This document shows, one piece after another, positions 14,395 through 23,465 of a DNA stretch of 27,638 nucleotides; within the stretch, counting starts at the first letter, position 1; every line of letters starts with the position of its first letter. The stretch is taken from the NCBI GenBank assembly GCA_020445165.1, contig JAGRHE010000016.1:1-27638 (forward strand), written 5' to 3'. Under the pieces are notes generated by a model, which was not told the origin of the DNA, searched no databases, and was given only the letters and a program-made list of their open reading frames with translations. Origin of the DNA: Gammaproteobacteria bacterium. GTDB taxonomy: Bacteria > Pseudomonadota > Gammaproteobacteria > Chromatiales > Sedimenticolaceae. Made by a program: the position numbers and the translations under genes.

Positions 14395-17300
14395 TCATCG
14401 CTGCGTCTCCTCGGCACAAACCTCTGACGGTTCCAGGTAATGCTCGCAGCGCTCGGCCTGAGTCAACGGCTGGAGTCGCGCCGTCGCGTCTTCGGCCCAG
14501 TCCACTGCCTGCCTGACCGAACCGGGCCAGGTACGAACGCTCGCATCGCCGGCCCAGCTGACAATCCGGCCGTCGACCAATTGCAGCGCCTGCTTCACCT
14601 CGCCTTCATGGCCGCGCAGCACCACGCCGGTCTCGCCGTCCTTGCCGATGATCTGCAGGCCGTTGCGGTCGTTCGCCGCCGGCCAGACCAAGAATGACCC
14701 GTCCTGTAACAGGATGGCGCCATCGATACTGTGCTCGAGGACGCGCCGGCCCGGCGTACCATCAGCGTCCCAGAGCCGGGTTCCCAGCTGCGACGTCGCG
14801 ACCAGCAGCCTGCCGTCCGTGAGCCTGAAAACCTGATGGCGCGGATAGGCACCGTCCGCGGTCGCCGACACCGGGATCTCCTGCCATGACATTTCCGGGC
14901 TGACGATCAGCAGCCGACCATTGAACAGGTTCAGCAGGACCTTGCCTCCTTGCAGCGGGGTGGCCGACTTCACGGGCACAGACTCGCCGAGTTTGAACGT
15001 GCGCCACTGCCCGGCGCGCTCGTCCCAGACCAGCGTCGAATTACGCTGGTCGATGACCAGCAGCTGACCGTCACCAAACGGCAGGATCTCCTTCGGTAGC
15101 GGCGACTGCTGCTCCTCCATGTCCTGGTGCTCCATCACCTGGCCCGGCTCTCCCTCGGCGCTCCACAACTGCAACCGGTTGCTGCCACGACGGGTAACGA
15201 AACGGCCGTCGGGCAGCGGGTAGACAGAGTACAGGCGGTCACCGTCGTCATCACCATGCGTGGCAATCGGGCGTCCGTCCGCGTCCCAGCGCCACACCTG
15301 TCCGAACGCGTCTAATCCCAGGATGTAGCCCGAAGGCGCCTGCGTGGCATGCACGATCTCGGCCTCCGGGTCCGCCAGGTCGGCAATCACCTCGCCGCTC
15401 GCACTCCACAGGCGCAGTGCAGGGCCGGGCTCGCGATTGCTGTGATTCCTGCCTCGGGTCAGCAGCCGGCCATCGGCCAACTCGACCCACTCGTCAATCT
15501 CGCGCGCGTCATTGCGCAATACCTGTACAGGCGCAAGATCCGATCCAAAAACCGCGATTACCCCGGCGGCCGTGTGTACGGCAATCTTGCCACTGCGCAG
15601 TTCACGTACTGTCTTTGCGTCGCCGCCGACCAGGTCGAGTCGACTGCGCGGCTGCGCCTCCTCGGCCCAGATCCGCGCGCTGCGATCCTGGTAACTCCAG
15701 GTCAGGTAGCGTTCACCGGGCAATGACTCCAAACCACTGACATCGCCTTCATGCCCGCGCAGGACACGCAAGGGATCGCCATCCCGGCTCCACAGGCGCG
15801 CGGTATAGTCGCTGCCATAGGTGGCGATGCGGCCATCGGGCCATTGGGCAGCGGCGGACGCTGGGGCTTCGTGGCCGCTCAGCAGTGGTCCGCGCGTGCC
15901 GTCGCTCTGCCAGATGGTCGGCGTCGCAGTGTTGATACCCAGCAGCAGACGACCGTCGTCAAGCTGCATGCCCTGCAGCGGCGTGTCGCTGGCTTCGATC
16001 AGGGCCTGCGACTCGCCCTGCCCGTCCCATAAACGAGCCCACCAGACGCGATCGTGGTAGGCCTCCTGGCCCCAGGTGTAGAAACGGCCGTCGCGCAGTG
16101 CAAATGCAAACGGCGCGTTGAAGGGCGCATGCTTGTGCGCCTTGTCGATCACCGTCTCCAATTCGCCCATGGCCGACCAGAGCCTCAGGCTCGGGCCGTT
16201 GTCGAAGGTGACGATGCGTCCGTCCGCGAGCTCGAACGCACCGAGCAGCATCCGCTCATGCCCCGCCAGCACGGGACCCGGCGTGCCATCTGCATTCCAC
16301 AGCATCGCTGTGTGGCTGACCGGCGCCCCCGTCTGCGACTGCCAGCTCAGGAAGCGGCCGTCGCGCAGCAGGATCGCGCCTCGCAACCAGGGCAAGGGGC
16401 TGTGCAACACGAGCCGGGGCTCGAGCGCAGCGCTCCAGACACGGTATTGATCTCCGATAGCTGCGGCGATGCGGCCGTCGTGCAGCCGCTCGATGCGGAT
16501 CCAGGCATCTTCGGTCAGAAATGTTCCGATGGGAGTGCCATCGTCACGCCAGAGCCTGGCGGTTTTGTCGACACCCCAGGACAGGAGGCGCCCGTCGTCC
16601 AGGTGCAGCACCCCGTGCACGCCGGTGTCCTGCTCGCCATCAGGGTCCGTCGGATCTTTATGTGCGACCACCGTGTTCAACGGGCTGCCATCCACGCCCC
16701 AAAACCGGATCGTGCCATCGCGCGCCCAGGTAACGACACGATCATCCGGCAGCAGCAGTGCGCCTTTGAGGCCCGAGCTGTGCCCACGCAGGGTCGCACG
16801 TTCACGCAGCTTGCCGTAGGCATCGAAGATCACCTGCGCAGCCTCGATCGCAAATGGCCGATCGGGATTCGCAAGATCGGCCGGTAGGGCGGCGCGTGCC
16901 AGACCCAGTGCATTCGCCGCATCGCCCCGCCTCAGATAGGACTGTGCGGCACGGGCGAGAAAACGCGACTGGATCAGCTGCGCCGCCTCGCGCCGCTGCT
17001 CGGCATCCTGCCTGGCCAGGGCGGCACGTTCGGCCGCCAGCTGTGCTTCGTTGGCATTGCGCTGGGCAAGCAAACCGGCCGTCGTGGCAGCGACCAACAG
17101 CACGACGGCAACGATCAATCCGATGGTTGTCGTACGCACCACGCGGCGCGCAGCACTGGCCTCACTGGCACGCGCCTGTTGCGCCGCATCGCGTTCCGCT
17201 TCTGCAACCGCCTTGGCCTTTTCGAGTTCTTCCACCCGGCGCCGCTCTTCACCAAGCAGGCGGCTCTCGTCGTCTTCGCTGGCCTCGAGAAAAGCCTGCT

Positions 17301-17865
17301 GCAACGCCGTCGGCGCGGGCGCATTCACCGGTTTTGCTGCCAGCCAGTCACGCGCGGCAGCCAGTGCATCGCCGCGCAACAAATAGGCCACGGCGTGTCC
17401 CGACGCCTCCCATTCCGCGGCCCGTTCGCCCAAGCGGGTATGTTCGCGCAACCAGACGAGGTCACTCTTCAGCGCAGTGATCAATTTCGGCAGACCACTG
17501 ACCGCGTGCACACCCCCGAACGGAACGGCGTTGAGGGCGCTGAGTTCGGCGGGCATCGTGGCGAAGTCGACCGCACGCCACAGCACCGGGATGATGCGCT
17601 TGCCCAGTCGCTGCGCTTCGGCGATCTCCCAACCGCAGACCTCGGACTCGACGCTGTCAGGCGACAGCACGAACACCATGGTGTCGCACTCGACGATCAG
17701 GCGGCCAAGGCGCGCCCGCCAGTCCTCACCGTGAGCGATACCCTCGCGATCGATCAGGATCTCGAAATCGGCCGAGGACTCGAGTGCAGCGACGAGTTCG
17801 TCGGTGAACGCGACATCGGCGCGCGAATACGAGATGAATAACTTGGATCGGTCCGTCCCTGCCAT
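14395..17865 (-). CDS. TIR-domain protein with transmembrane helix and beta-propeller (WD40-like) repeats
   Basis: 1156 aa. An N-terminal TIR_2 domain (about 7-135) has K-L-F-I-S-Y-S-R-A-D, a basic-acidic BB-like loop, and C77-G-W-E80 in the position of the SxWCxxE motif, whose Glu is catalytic in NAD-cleaving TIRs. A linker with coiled-coil (about 205-240), one transmembrane helix (about 246-267) and an Ala/Arg/Glu-rich helix follow. From about 355 to 1120 I count 18 units of roughly 35-45 residues patterned on L-x-D-G-R-hhh-W...hR-L-W-x-x-D-G-x-P, i.e. beta-propeller blades with several GH motifs. Bacterial TIR proteins often act in abortive defence; a sensor-effector arrangement across the membrane is inferred. 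It is a single-gene unit on the minus strand, with a weak RBS. Confidence 0.88.
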   Translation of the reverse strand: MAGTDRSKLFISYSRADVAFTDELVAALESSADFEILIDREGIAHGEDWRARLGRLIVECDTMVFVLSPDSVESEVCGWEIAEAQRLGKRIIPVLWRAVDFATMPAELSALNAVPFGGVHAVSGLPKLITALKSDLVWLREHTRLGERAAEWEASGHAVAYLLRGDALAAARDWLAAKPVNAPAPTALQQAFLEASEDDESRLLGEERRRVEELEKAKAVAEAERDAAQQARASEASAARRVVRTTTIGLIVAVVLLVAATTAGLLAQRNANEAQLAAERAALARQDAEQRREAAQLIQSRFLARAAQSYLRRGDAANALGLARAALPADLANPDRPFAIEAAQVIFDAYGKLRERATLRGHSSGLKGALLLPDDRVVTWARDGTIRFWGVDGSPLNTVVAHKDPTDPDGEQDTGVHGVLHLDDGRLLSWGVDKTARLWRDDGTPIGTFLTEDAWIRIERLHDGRIAAAIGDQYRVWSAALEPRLVLHSPLPWLRGAILLRDGRFLSWQSQTGAPVSHTAMLWNADGTPGPVLAGHERMLLGAFELADGRIVTFDNGPSLRLWSAMGELETVIDKAHKHAPFNAPFAFALRDGRFYTWGQEAYHDRVWWARLWDGQGESQALIEASDTPLQGMQLDDGRLLLGINTATPTIWQSDGTRGPLLSGHEAPASAAAQWPDGRIATYGSDYTARLWSRDGDPLRVLRGHEGDVSGLESLPGERYLTWSYQDRSARIWAEEAQPRSRLDLVGGDAKTVRELRSGKIAVHTAAGVIAVFGSDLAPVQVLRNDAREIDEWVELADGRLLTRGRNHSNREPGPALRLWSASGEVIADLADPEAEIVHATQAPSGYILGLDAFGQVWRWDADGRPIATHGDDDGDRLYSVYPLPDGRFVTRRGSNRLQLWSAEGEPGQVMEHQDMEEQQSPLPKEILPFGDGQLLVIDQRNSTLVWDERAGQWRTFKLGESVPVKSATPLQGGKVLLNLFNGRLLIVSPEMSWQEIPVSATADGAYPRHQVFRLTDGRLLVATSQLGTRLWDADGTPGRRVLEHSIDGAILLQDGSFLVWPAANDRNGLQIIGKDGETGVVLRGHEGEVKQALQLVDGRIVSWAGDASVRTWPGSVRQAVDWAEDATARLQPLTQAERCEHYLEPSEVCAEETQR

Positions 17866-18062
17866 CGGTTTTCCGCGACTCGATTGGCTGTACTCCCGAG
17901 CTTACATGCAAGCCGGGCTTCGTGCCCTCGTCATCATGCGACCGGCCTCGATGCCCACAGCAAACGAACCGGACCCGCGATCATGCATCAACATGGAGCC
18001 ACGGCAGCCTGCGCCATTCTGCTGCGCAGCGTTATTCGATCACATCGACCTGACCAGACACC

Positions 18063-18094
18063 AAAAAAAGCCGCCTTCCATTCCGGTCGGCGGC
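18063..18094 (-). terminator. Rho-independent terminator of the hupSLC operon
   Basis: Read on the minus strand, GCCGCC pairs with GGCGGC across a 13-nt loop and is followed directly by seven T residues (18069 down to 18063). It lies 60 nt beyond the hupC stop and isolates the hydrogenase structural operon from the TIR gene downstream on the same strand. Confidence 0.85.
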
Positions 18095-18153
18095 GTCAAG
18101 ATGCGCTACAGGGACTTACCAGGAGGGAGCGACCGTAGCTCTTCGAGGGAACA

Positions 18154-18867
18154 TCAATGCCCGTCGTCGGGTTTGCGGCTGTCCTTGAACATGCGCCAGC
18201 CACTGATCATGGTGCTGATCAGCGACTGCCGCGACATGATGTCTTCACGGATGGCGACGTAGACATGGATGATCACGAAGCACACGATCGCCCACATCAT
18301 CAGGTGGTGCCAGGTATGCACGTCCTGGCTCTGCCCCATCAGCGGGATGACCCAGCTGCTGAACCATTCGTACTGCCACGAACCCATACCGGTGCCTTCG
18401 CCGTACAGCGCGAAGCCGGTGACTATCATGAAGATGAGCAGCCACAGGAACAGGAAGTGCATCACCAGCACCGCAAGCGGGTTATGGCCGACATACTTGC
18501 GCGGCTCCCTGACCAGGAACGCATACCACTTGATCTCGTGCCAGACGCCGTCCCAGAAATCGCGTGACAGCAGCGGCGGCATGAACAATTGGCGCGCATG
18601 GTGGTTACCCATGAAGGCCCAGTAGATGCGGAACAGGAAGCCGACCGCGAGCACGTAGCCGGCAGCGAAGTGCGCGAAACGGATGTACCCCATCAGGAAA
18701 TTGTCGGACGCCTCACCCGGTACGCTCGGCAGCGGGCTGGCGATGAACCAGCCGGTGATCGCGAGCACGACGATCGACAGCGCGTTGATCCAGTGCCACA
18801 GGCGCAGCGGCGCCTCGTAGACATACACCGCCGGTTCGGCATGTGGTTTGGTTGCCATGGTTGTCAT
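18154..18867 (-). CDS. hupC: [NiFe]-hydrogenase cytochrome b subunit HupC
   Basis: 237 aa, start supported by GGGGAG 8 nt upstream. It has four transmembrane helices. Histidines H25 (RLWHWINA), H66 (IRFAHFAAGY), H187 (HTWHHLMMW) and H201 (VIIHVYVA) match the di-heme b ligand positions of the HupC/HyaC/HydC family. Known role: anchors the HupSL dimer on the periplasmic face and passes electrons from H2 to the quinone pool. It is the last gene of the minus-strand operon, after the mini HupE-like gene, and ends with a His/Asp-rich short tail. Confidence 0.96.
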   Translation of the reverse strand: MTTMATKPHAEPAVYVYEAPLRLWHWINALSIVVLAITGWFIASPLPSVPGEASDNFLMGYIRFAHFAAGYVLAVGFLFRIYWAFMGNHHARQLFMPPLLSRDFWDGVWHEIKWYAFLVREPRKYVGHNPLAVLVMHFLFLWLLIFMIVTGFALYGEGTGMGSWQYEWFSSWVIPLMGQSQDVHTWHHLMMWAIVCFVIIHVYVAIREDIMSRQSLISTMISGWRMFKDSRKPDDGH

Positions 18868-18872
18868 CGTGT

Positions 18873-19097
18873 TTACTCCCCGTCGTGGCGCCCGCCACCG
18901 AGATGGCGCCGCAGCAACAGTGCACCGATGCCAATCACCGTCATCAGCAGCAGGTGCTCACCACTGAACAGCGGGTGCAACGAGTCATCGCCGTGTCCGA
19001 GCACACCGTGCCCGGGATGCGCCAGCACCAGCGGTGCGGCCAAGCCGGACACTGCCGCTGCCGACAGGCAGGTGAAGATCAAACGCATACTTTTCAT
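18873..19097 (-). CDS. 74-aa mini HupE-like membrane protein
   Basis: The start at 19097 is supported by GGGAGGA 8 nt upstream. It sits between hupL and hupC with 17- and 5-nt gaps. An N-terminal signal peptide ends near V-L-A-H, and the mature protein begins H-P-G-H-G. A second motif L-H-P-L-F-S-G-E-H-L-L-L-M-T is followed by one transmembrane helix and an Arg/His/Gly-rich tail. A signal peptide then H-P-G-H-G, and a H-P-L-x-G-x-x-H-L-L motif are hallmarks of the first part of HupE/UreJ nickel permeases, which normally have about six helices and 190-200 aa. It is therefore either a truncated, repurposed HupE or a small membrane partner of the hydrogenase. Function inferred only from similarity and place. 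Confidence 0.7.
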   Translation of the reverse strand: MKSMRLIFTCLSAAAVSGLAAPLVLAHPGHGVLGHGDDSLHPLFSGEHLLLMTVIGIGALLLRRHLGGGRHDGE

Positions 19098-19114
19098 CGA
19101 ACTGTCCTCCCGCC

Positions 19115-20929
19115 TCAGCGGACCTTGACCTGGGTGAGTTCCTCGCCGTCTTCCGACATCACGTGAGTCGAACAGGCCAGGCAGGGATCGAAGCTGTGCA
19201 GACTGCGCAGGATCTCGACCGGTTCGTCCGGCCGCTCCATCGGCGTATTCATCAGGCAGGCTTCGAACGCGCCGATATTGCCGGCGGGATCTCGCGGCGA
19301 CCCGTTCCAGGTGGTCGGCACGACGCACTGGTAGTTCTCGATGCGCCCGTCCTTGATCTTTATCCAGTGGCCGAGCGCCCCACGCGGCGCGGCCACCGTA
19401 CCGACACCCTTGGCCTCCTTCGGCCAGGTCGACGGATCCCACTTGTCCATGTTCGCGGTGTTGGTGTCGCCGGCCTTGATGTTGCTCATCAGGTCGTTCC
19501 AGTCGTCGACCATCATGTCGCCGCAGTACTGCGCCTCGAGCGCACGCGCCAGCGTGCGGCCGATGGTCGACTGCAGCACGGTCTTGGCATCGACATTGGT
19601 GCCGGCCAGCTGGTTGAAGGTGGCGACGCTGCGATGCACCTGTTCCTGCACGTACTCGACGTTCTGCGCATAGGCCAGCGTGTAACGCGACAGCGGTCCG
19701 ACCTCGACCGCGTGACCGCGCCAGCGTGGCGCCTTGATCCATGAGTACTTGGCACTCTCGTCGAGCGCCTCGATGTTGGTGCGCGTGCCCTTGGTGTTGG
19801 CACCGAGCTCGAAGTTGGCCTCGGTGATGCCGTCCCAGGGATGCAGTCCCCGCTTTTCGTCCGGGTAGCTGTACCAGGAGTGGGTGACGAACTCCTGCAC
19901 CTGTTCCGGGTCGCGTGGATCGACCGGCAACACCTCGTTCCAGTTGTCGTTCAGGATCACACCACCGGGCAGCTGGTCGGTCGACTTGTCGTAGTTGACC
20001 TTCGGGTAGGCGCCGTAGTCCATGACGTTCTTCGCGCCATGACCTCCGCCGTACAGCCAGGTCTTGTAGAAGCTGGCGATGCCGAGCACGTCGGGAATGT
20101 AGACGTTGTCGCAGAAGGTCTTCATCTCGTCGATGCGCGCCTTGACGAAGTTCAGCCGTTCCATGTTCAACGGCGCACCGGCCGACAGGTCGCCGTCCAT
20201 GTTGATCGCGCACGGCACGCCACCGACCAGGTAGTTCGGGTGCGGGTTCTTGCCACCGAACACCGTGTGCACCTTTACGAACTCTTTCTGCATGTCGAGT
20301 GCTTCGAGATAGTGCGCGACCGCCATCAGGTCGACCTCGGGCGGCAGCTTGTAAGCCGGATTGTCCCAGTAGCCGTTCTTGAACGGACCGAGCTGGCCCG
20401 ACTCGATGAACTTGCGAATGCGGGTCTGGATGTCGCGGAAATAGCCCGGGCTCGACAGTGGGTGACTTGGCGACACCAGGTGCTGGATCTTCGACGTCTC
20501 TTTCGGATCGGCCTTCAGTGCGTTGACTGGATTGACCCAGTCGAGCGCATGCAGATGATAGAAATGCACGACGTGATCGTGCACCTGCAGCGTCTTGGCC
20601 ATCATCTCTCGAATCAGGTGCGCATTCGGCGGGATCTGTATGCCGAGCGCGTCCTCGACCGCGCGCACCGAGGTCAGCGCATGACAACCGGTACACACGC
20701 CACAGATGCGTTCGACAAAGGCCCAGGCATCGCGCGGATCGCGTCCCTTGAGGATCACTTCGAGGCCACGCCACATGGTGCCCGACGACACCGCGTTGCG
20801 GATCACGTTGTTCTCGTCGACGTTGACCTCGCAGCGCATGTGGCCCTCGATCCGGGTCACCGGATCGACGACGACACGCCGACCCGAGTCGTTGAGGCTG
20901 TAACCGTTGGGGGTCTGCTTGACGCTCAT
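19115..20929 (-). CDS. hupL: [NiFe]-hydrogenase large subunit HupL
   Basis: 604 aa, starting at an ATG that overlaps the hupS stop. The N-terminal L1 motif R-I-C76-G-V-C79-T-G-C-H and the C-terminal L2 motif D-P-C583-L-A-C586-S-T-H589 provide the four Cys ligands of the Ni-Fe(CN)2CO centre. A 15-residue extension beginning V-M-S after H589 is the peptide removed by HupD after nickel insertion. RIEGH near residue 27 is also conserved. Length and motifs fit group 1 uptake hydrogenases closely related to HyaB. The protein is exported with HupS as a folded dimer by the Tat system (family knowledge). Confidence 0.98.
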   Translation of the reverse strand: MSVKQTPNGYSLNDSGRRVVVDPVTRIEGHMRCEVNVDENNVIRNAVSSGTMWRGLEVILKGRDPRDAWAFVERICGVCTGCHALTSVRAVEDALGIQIPPNAHLIREMMAKTLQVHDHVVHFYHLHALDWVNPVNALKADPKETSKIQHLVSPSHPLSSPGYFRDIQTRIRKFIESGQLGPFKNGYWDNPAYKLPPEVDLMAVAHYLEALDMQKEFVKVHTVFGGKNPHPNYLVGGVPCAINMDGDLSAGAPLNMERLNFVKARIDEMKTFCDNVYIPDVLGIASFYKTWLYGGGHGAKNVMDYGAYPKVNYDKSTDQLPGGVILNDNWNEVLPVDPRDPEQVQEFVTHSWYSYPDEKRGLHPWDGITEANFELGANTKGTRTNIEALDESAKYSWIKAPRWRGHAVEVGPLSRYTLAYAQNVEYVQEQVHRSVATFNQLAGTNVDAKTVLQSTIGRTLARALEAQYCGDMMVDDWNDLMSNIKAGDTNTANMDKWDPSTWPKEAKGVGTVAAPRGALGHWIKIKDGRIENYQCVVPTTWNGSPRDPAGNIGAFEACLMNTPMERPDEPVEILRSLHSFDPCLACSTHVMSEDGEELTQVKVR

Positions 20930-21996
20930 TCCTGGTCTCCTTTCTGTTGTGCGCGCTTGATGACACTGGCCCCGAGATGAACGGCGGTCGCGGCGCCGAC
21001 GATTCCAGCCGCAGTGCCGCCGACAATGTCAGCGTTGCTCTCGACACCGAATTGCTTGATGTCGGTCAGGCGGGCGTACCAGGAGCCCTTGTCCCAGAAG
21101 CCGTCTTCGGAACAGCCGATGCAGCCGTGGCCGGCCTGGATCGGGAACGACGTACCCTCGTTCCAGCGGATGGTCGAACAGGCGTTGTAAGTGGTCGGAC
21201 CCTTGCAGCCCATCTTGTACAGGCAGTAACCCTTGCGTGCGCCCTCGTCGTCCCAGCTCTCGACGAACTGGCCGGCGTCGAAGTGCGGCCGGCGGTAGCA
21301 CTTGTCGTGGATACGCTGGCTGTAGAACATCTTCGGCCGCCCCTGACGGTCGAGTTCAGGGATGCGGTCGAAGGTCAACATGTAGGTGATCACCGCGGTC
21401 ATGACCTCGGCGATCGGGGGACAGCCCGGCACCTTGATGATCGGCTTGTCGTGGATCACCTTGTGGATCGGCACCGCCTGGGTCGGATTCGGCTTGGCCG
21501 CCTGCACGCAGCCGTACGATGCGCACGAGCCCCACGAGATGATCGCCTTGCAGTGCTTCGCCGCGTGCTGCAGCTGGTCCATGTAGGGGCGGCCGGCGAT
21601 GATGCACGACATGCCGTCCTGGTTCAGCGGCGGGTTGCCCTCACAGGCCAGGATGTAGTTGCCATCGTACTGGTCGATCGTTTCCTGGATGATGGCTTCG
21701 GCCTGGTGACCGGCCGCGGCCATGATGGTGTCGTCATAATCGAGCGAGACCATCGACAGCACCACGTCCTTGGCCAGCGGATGCGCCGAGCGGATGAACG
21801 ACTCCGAGCAGCAGGTGCACTCCAGGCCATGCAGCCACAGCACCGGGATGCGCGGCTTGGTCTCCATCGCGTGCGCGATCTTCGGCGCGAAGGCCGGGCC
21901 CAGGCCCAGCGCCGCAGCGGTAAGGCTGCAGTACTTGAGGAAGCTGCGGCGCGTGATGCCCTGCCTCCTCATCACCTCGTAGAATGTCTCGGTCAT
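20926..21996 (-). CDS. hupS: [NiFe]-hydrogenase small subunit HupS, O2-tolerant type
   Basis: 356 aa. The Tat signal has R-R-S-F-L-K (16-21), with a hydrophobic stretch ending A-H-A (about 43). Proximal cluster cysteines are C60, C63, C158 and C192, with additional C62 (C-T-C-C) and C163 (GSCASYGC). The offset to E. coli HyaA mature numbering (17, 19, 20, 115, 120, 149) is a constant 43, so all six ligands of a [4Fe-3S] cluster are present, the mark of O2-tolerant membrane-bound hydrogenases. Medial and distal cluster motifs (C-x5-C-K-G-P, GHGCIGC) are intact, and a C-terminal hydrophobic helix (about 318-340) anchors it. It is first in the minus-strand operon, with GGGAG 6 nt before the start. 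Confidence 0.98.
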   Translation of the reverse strand: MTETFYEVMRRQGITRRSFLKYCSLTAAALGLGPAFAPKIAHAMETKPRIPVLWLHGLECTCCSESFIRSAHPLAKDVVLSMVSLDYDDTIMAAAGHQAEAIIQETIDQYDGNYILACEGNPPLNQDGMSCIIAGRPYMDQLQHAAKHCKAIISWGSCASYGCVQAAKPNPTQAVPIHKVIHDKPIIKVPGCPPIAEVMTAVITYMLTFDRIPELDRQGRPKMFYSQRIHDKCYRRPHFDAGQFVESWDDEGARKGYCLYKMGCKGPTTYNACSTIRWNEGTSFPIQAGHGCIGCSEDGFWDKGSWYARLTDIKQFGVESNADIVGGTAAGIVGAATAVHLGASVIKRAQQKGDQE

Positions 21997-22136
21997 GCTC
22001 CTCTCCCGTGGTATCCCGGCAAACCGCGCAGCAGACGGCGCGCTTGCAAGGATCCTTTACAAGGACCATGCCATTGTCATTTTTTCCTTACAAACCAATC
22101 AGATAAGAATACCCTCGTAGACTTCAAGAGGCGACT

Positions 22137-22146
22137 GCTTGCAAGC
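22137..22146. promoter_or_regulatory. Palindrome GCTTGCAAGC, possible operator
   Basis: A perfect 10-bp palindrome, with a 9-of-10 copy (GCTTGCAAGG) at 22042-22051 in the same intergenic region. A repeated palindrome between divergent operons is a typical regulator-binding arrangement, but I cannot name the regulator. Confidence 0.35.
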
Positions 22147-22396
22147 CAAGCACCCGTCTTTCGGCGAAGAACGGAAACTTCCTTGCCACCCGGTGCAGGT
22201 CGCAACAACGGCCGGGGCGGCGATCGCAATGCCGGCCGATCGGGCGGCTTTGCCGCCGTCTTCCACACCCAAACCGGTCATTCTTATTCCAGATTTTCAT
22301 CCAACCTGTAACAATACTTTCCATTTCGCGCGGAACACTTTCTTCCAGAGGAGATTTTCTTCTTGTAAACCAGATAGTTAGACGGCGCTGACAGAT

Positions 22397-22411
22397 CGGC
22401 ATGTTCCTTGC
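22397..22411 (+). promoter_or_regulatory. Candidate sigma-54 promoter for the hupD-hypB operon
   Basis: GGCATG followed by TTCC and TTGC places the -24 GG (22398-22399) and -12 GC (22410-22411) 10 nt apart. It differs from YTGGCACGNNNNTTGCW at three positions (the T before GG, the C of CACG, and the final W). The expected start near 22423 leaves about 30 nt before the hupD ATG. Several hydrogenase operons in other proteobacteria are sigma-54 dependent through NtrC-type regulators (HupR/HoxA). Confidence 0.5.
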
Positions 22412-22454
22412 CACACGGTAATCGTGTCGAGAACCAATAACCAGGAGCCAGCCG

Positions 22455-23150
22455 ATGCGCGGGCCAAGAGTCAAGATTCTGGGGATCGGAAACGTCCTCT
22501 GGGCCGATGAAGGATTCGGCGTGCGCACCGTCGAGGCGCTGAACCGCAGCCACGCTTTCGGCCCGAATGTGCAACTGATCGACGGCGGCACCCAGGGCAT
22601 CTACCTGGTGCAGCACGTCCAGGCCGCCGACATCCTGGTGGTGTTCGATGCGATCGACTACGGCCTGGCCCCGGGTACGCTCAAGCTGATCGAAGGCGAC
22701 GCGGTGCCCAATTTCATGGGCGCCAAGAAGATGAGCCTGCACCAGACCGGTTTCCAGGAGGTGCTGGCGATGGCCCAGCTGCTTGGCGACTACCCGCAAC
22801 ACCTGCTGCTGGTCGGCGTGCAACCTGCTGAGCTGGAGGACTACGGCGGCAGCCTGCGACCGGTCGTGCAAGCCTGTGTCGAACCAGCGATCGCCGCCGC
22901 GTTGACCTGGCTGGACGCCCTCGGCATCCGGCCCGAGCGCCGCAGCGGACCGTTGCCGGGCGACCAGTCACTGCACCCGGCCCAACTCGACCAGGCCGCC
23001 TACGAGTCACAGCGACCGAGTGCAGCCGACGCCTGCCGGCTCGGCGACGCCCGCGTGCTGCACGACCGCGACACGGTCTTCGACCCGAAACCGAACGATC
23101 TCGGCGCGCGCCCGCTGCGCGTCAACGTCGACAGCCGGCGCAAAGACTGA
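22455..23150 (+). CDS. hupD: Hydrogenase maturation endopeptidase HupD
   Basis: 231 aa, ATG preceded by CAGGAGC. Nickel-sensing residues are visible as E19 (LWADEGFG), D65 (FDAIDYG) and H96 (MSLHQTGF), each three later than HybD E16/D62/H93. GIGNVLWADEG and LVGVQP are typical HyaD/HupD motifs. Known role: cleaves the C-terminal peptide of HupL after nickel insertion; the target site [12 protein letters not shown] is present in this window. The last 60 residues, after about 170, form an Arg/Asp/Pro-rich tail longer than in HybD and without known function. First gene of the plus-strand accessory operon; stop overlaps hupF (TGATG). Confidence 0.96.
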   Translation: MRGPRVKILGIGNVLWADEGFGVRTVEALNRSHAFGPNVQLIDGGTQGIYLVQHVQAADILVVFDAIDYGLAPGTLKLIEGDAVPNFMGAKKMSLHQTGFQEVLAMAQLLGDYPQHLLLVGVQPAELEDYGGSLRPVVQACVEPAIAAALTWLDALGIRPERRSGPLPGDQSLHPAQLDQAAYESQRPSAADACRLGDARVLHDRDTVFDPKPNDLGARPLRVNVDSRRKD

Positions 23151-23461
23151 TGTGCATCGGCATCCCTCTGCAGGTGGTCGAAACCGGAACCTGTCACGCC
23201 CTGTGTCGTGACGGAGAAGTGCTGACCCACGTCGACACCACCCTGGTCGGCGCTGTCCGAACCGGCGACTGGCTGCTGGTATTTCTGGGCGCCGCTCGCG
23301 AGGTACTGGACGAGCCCACCGCCCTGGCAATGCGTGACGCGGTCGAAGCGGTGTCGCGGATCATGGCCGGCGACCATCGCATCGAACACCTTTTCGACGA
23401 CCTGATTGGGCGCGAACCGCAGTTGCCCGCCCACCTTCAACACCTGGACAACGAGGCGTAA
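23150..23461 (+). CDS. hupF: HypC/HupF-family hydrogenase maturation chaperone
   Basis: 103 aa starting M-C2-I-G-I-P, where Cys2 is the essential residue that holds the Fe(CN)2CO moiety or contacts the large-subunit precursor. A small OB-fold pattern follows (V-D-T-T-L-V-G, G-D-W-L-L-V-F-L-G-A-A), with a helical C-terminal part. The MCIGIP start, 100-residue length and place directly after hupD favour HupF over housekeeping HypC. HupF is known to protect HupL assembly under oxygen in rhizobia, which agrees with the O2-tolerant HupS. It overlaps hupD by one base and is followed by hupG after 4 nt. Confidence 0.93.
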   Translation: MCIGIPLQVVETGTCHALCRDGEVLTHVDTTLVGAVRTGDWLLVFLGAAREVLDEPTALAMRDAVEAVSRIMAGDHRIEHLFDDLIGREPQLPAHLQHLDNEA

Positions 23462-23465
23462 GCAC

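Larger units (their letters stand above)
21997..22454. other. Divergent regulatory region between hupS and hupD
   Basis: 458 nt, more AT-rich than the flanking genes. It carries the candidate sigma-54 promoter before hupD and two copies of GCTTGCAAG (22042-22050 and 22137-22145; the second extends to the palindrome GCTTGCAAGC) about 95 bp apart, plus oligo-T/A tracts. I found no protein-coding gene in it. Promoters for both hydrogenase operons must lie here. Confidence 0.6.

Noticed and set aside
18873..21047. 724-codon open frame on the minus strand running through hupL
   Set aside because: Only its last 74 codons, with their own start and RBS, look like a gene; the rest is an out-of-frame shadow of hupL rich in Arg.
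22141..22154. GG-N10-GC element on the minus strand upstream of hupS as a sigma-54 promoter
   Set aside because: The -12 half (TTGCA) is perfect, but the -24 half is GGTGCT rather than GGCACG and the leader would be about 130 nt; kept only as a weak possibility.
20947..22311. 454-codon plus-strand open frame opposite hupS
   Set aside because: Antisense to a firmly identified hydrogenase small subunit; no domain recognised.
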